36,370 nt of DNA, from the NCBI GenBank assembly GCA_018399855.1, contig JAGYNX010000002.1, positions 1 through 36,370 of the forward strand, in the 5' to 3' direction. The position numbers and the translations under genes are program-made. The notes under the pieces are model-generated. The model searched no databases. It was given only the letters and a program-made list of their open reading frames with translations, and was not told the origin of the DNA. Shown one piece after another: positions 32,735-36,370 of the stretch. The stretch comes from Spirochaetota bacterium. GTDB lineage: Bacteria > Spirochaetota > UBA4802 > UB4802. Each line of letters opens with the position of its first letter. Position 1 is the stretch's first letter.

Positions 32735-33837
32735 GATTTCACCTCCACCCGGGAGTTCTCTCTTATATAAAATTCACGTTCCTTTTTCCTGCTTCCCCAT
32801 ATCCTTGCGGCATCAACCATGGTAAATATTATTTGATTTTCTTCCTGAAAAAATGCAACAACATTATGTCTCCGACGTTCATCAAGCTGTGACATTATAT
32901 CATCAACCAGCAGTATGGGTTTCACCCCTTTTTGTGTTTCAACCAGTTGCATTTCAGTTATCTTTAACGATACAGAAGCCATTCTTACCTGGCCCTCTGA
33001 TGCATAATATACAAATCCCCTGCCATCACTGCTTTCCAGTATAAAATCATCCCGCTGGGGTCCTGATGTTGTTGTTCCCGACTGTATATCCCGTAGCCTG
33101 TTCTTTTTCAGCAATACTTCCAGCGCATCTTTATCAAAGCTTTTCATGGATGGGCGGTATCTCATTAATGGGATATCTTCATACCCGGAAATTGATGCAT
33201 AAGCATTCTGAAAAAGCTTCATTGATCGTTCAACCGTGTCACTTCGCCTGGCCATGATCACAGATGATGAATCAGCAAACATCTGATCCCAGACATCGAG
33301 GTCCCTGGCATCTTTACTTCCATCACGAATATCTTTTAAAAGCGAATTTCTATTTTTTAAGATTCGCCTGAATTCCTGTAAATGGTCAATATAAGTTGTA
33401 TCAATCTTGGATATTACACCGTCAAAGAAACGTCTTCGTATATCTGGTGATCCATATACAAGTATGGTATCACCGGGGGAAAAAATTACGGTAACAAGCT
33501 TTCCAAAATAATCTGATATTTTTTTTTCTTCCTTACCATCTATTTTAGCTTTTTTTTTTATAATTTCACCATATTTTGCGCATCCTATCTCAAACCGCTG
33601 GTATTGTGTATCTTTCACTTCAGCGCTGCAGTAATACTGTTCATGTCCCCACTGTATAATCTCGGTGTCGGGCACATTTCTGAAGGATTTAACCTGTGAT
33701 AATACAGCCAGGGCTTCAATAATATTTGTTTTCCCTGTACCATTCTGGCCGGTAATAAAATTATTTCCGGGACAAAAATCAAGGGTCAGGTTTTCATAAT
33801 TTCTGAAATTTTTTAATGTTAGTGTAGACACATGCAT
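32731..33837 (-). CDS. recF: DNA replication and repair protein RecF
   Basis: SMC-like ATPase that loads RecA at gapped DNA with RecO and RecR. The 368-residue protein starts with LTLKNFRNYENLTLDF and the Walker A GQNGTGKTNIIEAL (about 30-43). It has the family block VIFSPGDTILVYGSPDIRRRF in pieces (VIFSPGDT, GSPDIRRRFFDG), the signature region TSGPQRDDF, and Walker B ILLVDDIMSQLDERRR. It has the classic place after dnaN (27-base gap). It is translationally coupled to the DUF721 gene downstream. Confidence 0.97.
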   Translation of the reverse strand: MHVSTLTLKNFRNYENLTLDFCPGNNFITGQNGTGKTNIIEALAVLSQVKSFRNVPDTEIIQWGHEQYYCSAEVKDTQYQRFEIGCAKYGEIIKKKAKIDGKEEKKISDYFGKLVTVIFSPGDTILVYGSPDIRRRFFDGVISKIDTTYIDHLQEFRRILKNRNSLLKDIRDGSKDARDLDVWDQMFADSSSVIMARRSDTVERSMKLFQNAYASISGYEDIPLMRYRPSMKSFDKDALEVLLKKNRLRDIQSGTTTSGPQRDDFILESSDGRGFVYYASEGQVRMASVSLKITEMQLVETQKGVKPILLVDDIMSQLDERRRHNVVAFFQEENQIIFTMVDAARIWGSRKKEREFYIRENSRVEVKS

Positions 33838-33864
33838 ATGGATATATATTTTTATTCATCACCA

Positions 33865-34989
33865 TCAGGATGATTTTACCTGTATTGGCATAATAACTGT
33901 CAGGTACTCATCATCACCTTCTGGTACAATGGTAAGAGGACTCATAACCCCTGTCACCCCGATAGTAACCGAATAGGCATCTACATCTCTTAATATATCC
34001 ATCAGGAACTGGGCATTAAGACCAATGGTAATCTCTTCAGAAGAATCACATTCAACCTGTATTTCCTCTTTCCCTTCACCAAGATCAGGGGTGTTGGCCT
34101 CAATGGTCATGACATTTCCGTTGAAGTGCAATAGTATTTTCCAGGAAGGTTCCCTGGTGAAAATTCTAACCCTGCTCAATGATTCCCTGAACTTCTTTGT
34201 TTCAACAACGACTTTCAGTATGTAATCCTTGGGAATAACCTGTGTATAATCAGGGAACTGTCCCTCAACTATACGTGAAATAATTTCTGTAGTTCCAATC
34301 TCGAAATAACACTGCTTGTTATCAAAGGACATCATGCAGGTCTCTTTTTGACCAAGAAGACGAATCAGCTCGTGTATGGTTTTAAGAGGTATAACCACAC
34401 CATTGTCCATTGTAATATTGTTATTAATAGTTCTGTCTATCAATGCCAGCCTGCGGGAATCAGTGGCAACGGCACTTAACTTGTTTTCTCCACCTGAAAC
34501 AAAATACAGGCCGTTGAAAACCGGTTTCACAATATCATGTGCCGCGGCATGAATGGTTTTCTTGATCATCTCAAGGATAATGGACTGGTCTACCTCGATC
34601 AGGTTTGATTTATCAATTTCGGGAAGGGCAGGAAATTCTTCTCCCCCTGTACCCACAATTACATATTCACCCTTGATGGATCCAGACTTTGAGGTAAGAC
34701 TGACGCTGAAAGAATCGTTCACGTCAAGAATAACAGAACCTTCTGGAAACTCTTTCAAAAGGCTGACAAGACGTTTGCCGTTAAGGGTGAATGACATCTC
34801 TCCATCCGCAACAACATCAACCCTGCTGATAACAGCAATCTCGTTGTCTGTACCAGTAATTTCAAGAAGATCACTGGATACAGAAAAAAGGCAATTGGTA
34901 AGTATGGTGGAAACATTTTTTGAAGATATAACCGAGTCAGAGATGCTAACTCCCTTCATCAGGCTTTCCTTGTCGGCTTCAATTCTCAT
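33865..34989 (-). CDS. dnaN: DNA polymerase III beta sliding clamp
   Basis: A 374-residue ring-forming clamp, the processivity factor for DNA polymerase III, with the three repeated clamp folds. Recognisable family blocks are FTLNGKRLVSLLKEFP, ATDSRRLALIDR, and VVIPLKTIHELIRLL; the C-terminal TIVPEGDDEYLTVIMPIQV is the classic end block (PMR/PIQ-type). GGAG lies 6 bases before the ATG at 34989. It is the first gene read away from the dnaN-dnaA gap, which contains the origin candidate. Confidence 0.97.
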   Translation of the reverse strand: MRIEADKESLMKGVSISDSVISSKNVSTILTNCLFSVSSDLLEITGTDNEIAVISRVDVVADGEMSFTLNGKRLVSLLKEFPEGSVILDVNDSFSVSLTSKSGSIKGEYVIVGTGGEEFPALPEIDKSNLIEVDQSIILEMIKKTIHAAAHDIVKPVFNGLYFVSGGENKLSAVATDSRRLALIDRTINNNITMDNGVVIPLKTIHELIRLLGQKETCMMSFDNKQCYFEIGTTEIISRIVEGQFPDYTQVIPKDYILKVVVETKKFRESLSRVRIFTREPSWKILLHFNGNVMTIEANTPDLGEGKEEIQVECDSSEEITIGLNAQFLMDILRDVDAYSVTIGVTGVMSPLTIVPEGDDEYLTVIMPIQVKSS

Positions 34990-35249
34990 TGTAAACTCCA
35001 GCTGTTATTAATTAACATATTTTTTATTAAAGTACCAGTAGTAGCCGTAGGGTCTGTTAACATGTTGATAACTCTGTAAACACTGGTACTTTCAACATTT
35101 ATACGAAAAACGGATGTTAATAGATTATGTATTGATATTGATGAATCTGCCTGTACTGTTACTATGTAATAATAATTATGATAATAAAAAATCTATCAAC
35201 AATAATTCACAACCAGAGGGTATAGTATCAACAGGATATACACAGCACA
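34990..35249. other. Candidate replication origin (oriC) between dnaA and dnaN
   Basis: 260 bases without a gene. The octamer TATCAACA occurs three times: as TTATCAACA on the minus strand (35063-35071) and on the plus strand at 35194-35201 and 35226-35233. Two further 9-mers are one base off the DnaA box TTATNCACA: TAATTCACA (35203-35211) and ATATACACA (35236-35244). An AT-rich stretch (35157-35192) could be the unwinding element. It also must contain the dnaN promoter. Position between dnaA and dnaN is a common oriC site. Confidence 0.5.
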
Positions 35250-36370
35250 TTAACTGCGTATATCCGTGATAATGTCCTCTATCATCTCTTTGAATTCTTC
35301 GTCGTCTCTAATCATTTTTTCTACGTTGCCCATGGCATTGAGTACCGTTGAATGATCCCTGTCTCCGAATTCCTTTCCGATTTCAACGGTGGTTAATTCT
35401 GTCAGCTTACGTGCCAGGTACATGGCAATGAAACGAGGCTGCACTATTCTGCTGTGACGCCCCTTTGAAATCATATCTTCAATGGAGACATCGTATTTAT
35501 CAGAAACCTTCATCATAATATCAGATGTTGTTATTTTCTTTCCCGAATCCACGTCAAAAAGATCTTTGAGATGTTCTTTCGCGTGATGAATGCTTATTGG
35601 TTCATTATATAATGTGGCTACCGCGTTTAAACGCACCAGCGCTGCTTCAAGGGCCCGTATACTGGATTTAATTCTCCTGGCTATAAAGTAAAGAACCTCG
35701 TCACTGATGTCAATGTTCTCTCTTTCGGCCTTGTTTCTTAGAATTGCTTCGCGTGTTTCAAGGTTTGGAAGATCTATATCAGCGGTCATTCCCCATTCAA
35801 ACCTGGTACGCAGACGATCTTCAAGTGTTGAAAGATCCTTTGGAGGACGGTCACTTGATATGACGATCTGTTTCTTGTTGTTATGAAGGGTGTTAAACGT
35901 GTGGAAAAACTCTTCCTGCGTTTGTTCCTTCTTTTCAATAAATTGAATATCATCTATCAACAGGATATCCACATTACGGTATTTAATCTTGAAGCTGGTA
36001 AGGGTGCTGCCCCTGATTGCCTGTATAAACTCGTTGATAAACTGTTCACTGGGCACATACAACACCTTGAGGTAGGGCCGTTCTTCCATGATACGATGAC
36101 CGATGGCCTGCATCAGGTGTGTTTTTCCAAGACCGGTGCCCCCGTAAATAAACAGGGGATTATACTGAGTTGCCGGTGCCCGTGATACCGACATGGCGGT
36201 TGCATGGGCAAGCTGGTTGTTGGGCCCCACAACGAAATTTTCAAAGGTATACCGTGGATTGAGCATGTTGGATAATTCATCTCCAACAGAAGTCTCTCTT
36301 GCCTGCGGTTCTGGTGCCGGTTCTTCTTCTTGTTGTTTTGCATCGGTGAATCCGTTACGGGTCACAAACT
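35250..36370 (-). CDS. dnaA: Chromosomal replication initiator DnaA, N-terminus cut by window edge
   Basis: The initiator ATPase that melts oriC and recruits the helicase. 373 codons up to the stop at 35250 are visible; the frame continues past 36370, so about 80 N-terminal residues (domain I) are missing. Visible parts are a Glu/Pro-rich linker (domain II), YTFENFVVGPNNQLAHA, Walker A GGTGLGKTHLMQA, Walker B ILLIDDIQF, sensor motifs, and the DNA-binding domain IV with HSRIVQPRFIAMYLARKLT and GDRDHSTVLNAM. The latter differs slightly from the common GGRDHTTV (Gly to Asp, Thr to Ser). Confidence 0.98.
   Translation of the reverse strand, partial: FVTRNGFTDAKQQEEEPAPEPQARETSVGDELSNMLNPRYTFENFVVGPNNQLAHATAMSVSRAPATQYNPLFIYGGTGLGKTHLMQAIGHRIMEERPYLKVLYVPSEQFINEFIQAIRGSTLTSFKIKYRNVDILLIDDIQFIEKKEQTQEEFFHTFNTLHNNKKQIVISSDRPPKDLSTLEDRLRTRFEWGMTADIDLPNLETREAILRNKAERENIDISDEVLYFIARRIKSSIRALEAALVRLNAVATLYNEPISIHHAKEHLKDLFDVDSGKKITTSDIMMKVSDKYDVSIEDMISKGRHSRIVQPRFIAMYLARKLTELTTVEIGKEFGDRDHSTVLNAMGNVEKMIRDDEEFKEMIEDIITDIRS

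Noticed and set aside
1..36370. CRISPR arrays, tRNA or rRNA genes, insertion sequences, prophage
   Set aside because: No regularly spaced repeats, cloverleaf sequences, rRNA motifs, transposase or phage proteins were found by reading; the only repeats are the CCACAGAGG family and small hairpins. A tRNAscan/Infernal run would be decisive.

Overview
The window looks like a piece of a diderm bacterial chromosome, with Spirochaetota as my best guess. The reasons are: the order dnaA-dnaN-recF-DUF721-(remB-like)-gyrB-gyrA; several exported or lipoprotein-type HEAT, TPR, FecR and LEA14 proteins; a SPOR-domain protein; and a DUF115/Maf-like protein. No rRNA or tRNA gene, CRISPR array, transposase or phage gene was seen. 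No gene is diagnostic for one genus, so the phylum call is an inference.

Layout. 1-5.5 kb: 3'-truncated pyrB (pyrimidine synthesis), a HAD-IB phosphatase, GTP-type pckG and nadE. nadE is cotranscribed behind an exported HEAT-repeat protein. 7-8.4 kb: a TetR regulator with a probable autoregulatory palindrome and a candidate 36-residue ORF in front of it, then a 78-residue protein whose Shine-Dalgarno sequence sits in the loop of a perfect hairpin. 8.5-10.1 kb: a surE-TPR operon flanked by two 66-bp direct repeats that differ at four positions. 10.3-12.2 kb: a FmdB-type zinc ribbon behind a consensus promoter, a divergent ProC-like protein and an exported helical protein. 12.2-16.8 kb: a minus-strand envelope cluster (exported protein, lytic transglycosylase lipoprotein, FecR-domain protein, HEAT lipoprotein). 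17-22 kb: a tandem LEA14 lipoprotein, manC, a Cys-rich protein of unknown function, a reduced DnaJ-like protein and hisD. 22-27.4 kb: two small envelope genes, an amidohydrolase, a Maf/DUF115 protein, coaE and a SPOR protein. 27.4-36.4 kb: a 220-bp fold-back repeat that carries a terminator, then the replication-origin gene block read right to left, ending inside dnaA.

How the genes fit together. The right end is the replication-initiation and topology locus. The dnaN-dnaA gap has repeated TATCAACA octamers and an AT-rich stretch and is a candidate oriC. Much of the rest is cell-envelope maintenance (transglycosylase, SPOR, LEA14, FecR and HEAT/TPR scaffolds) and single housekeeping genes separated from their usual pathway operons (pyrB, hisD, nadE, coaE, pckG). 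I see no unmistakably new multi-gene system. The best leads are the CsrA-like hairpin on the 78-residue gene, the direct repeats framing surE-TPR, the Cys-rich/DnaJ-like divergent pair and the origin region.
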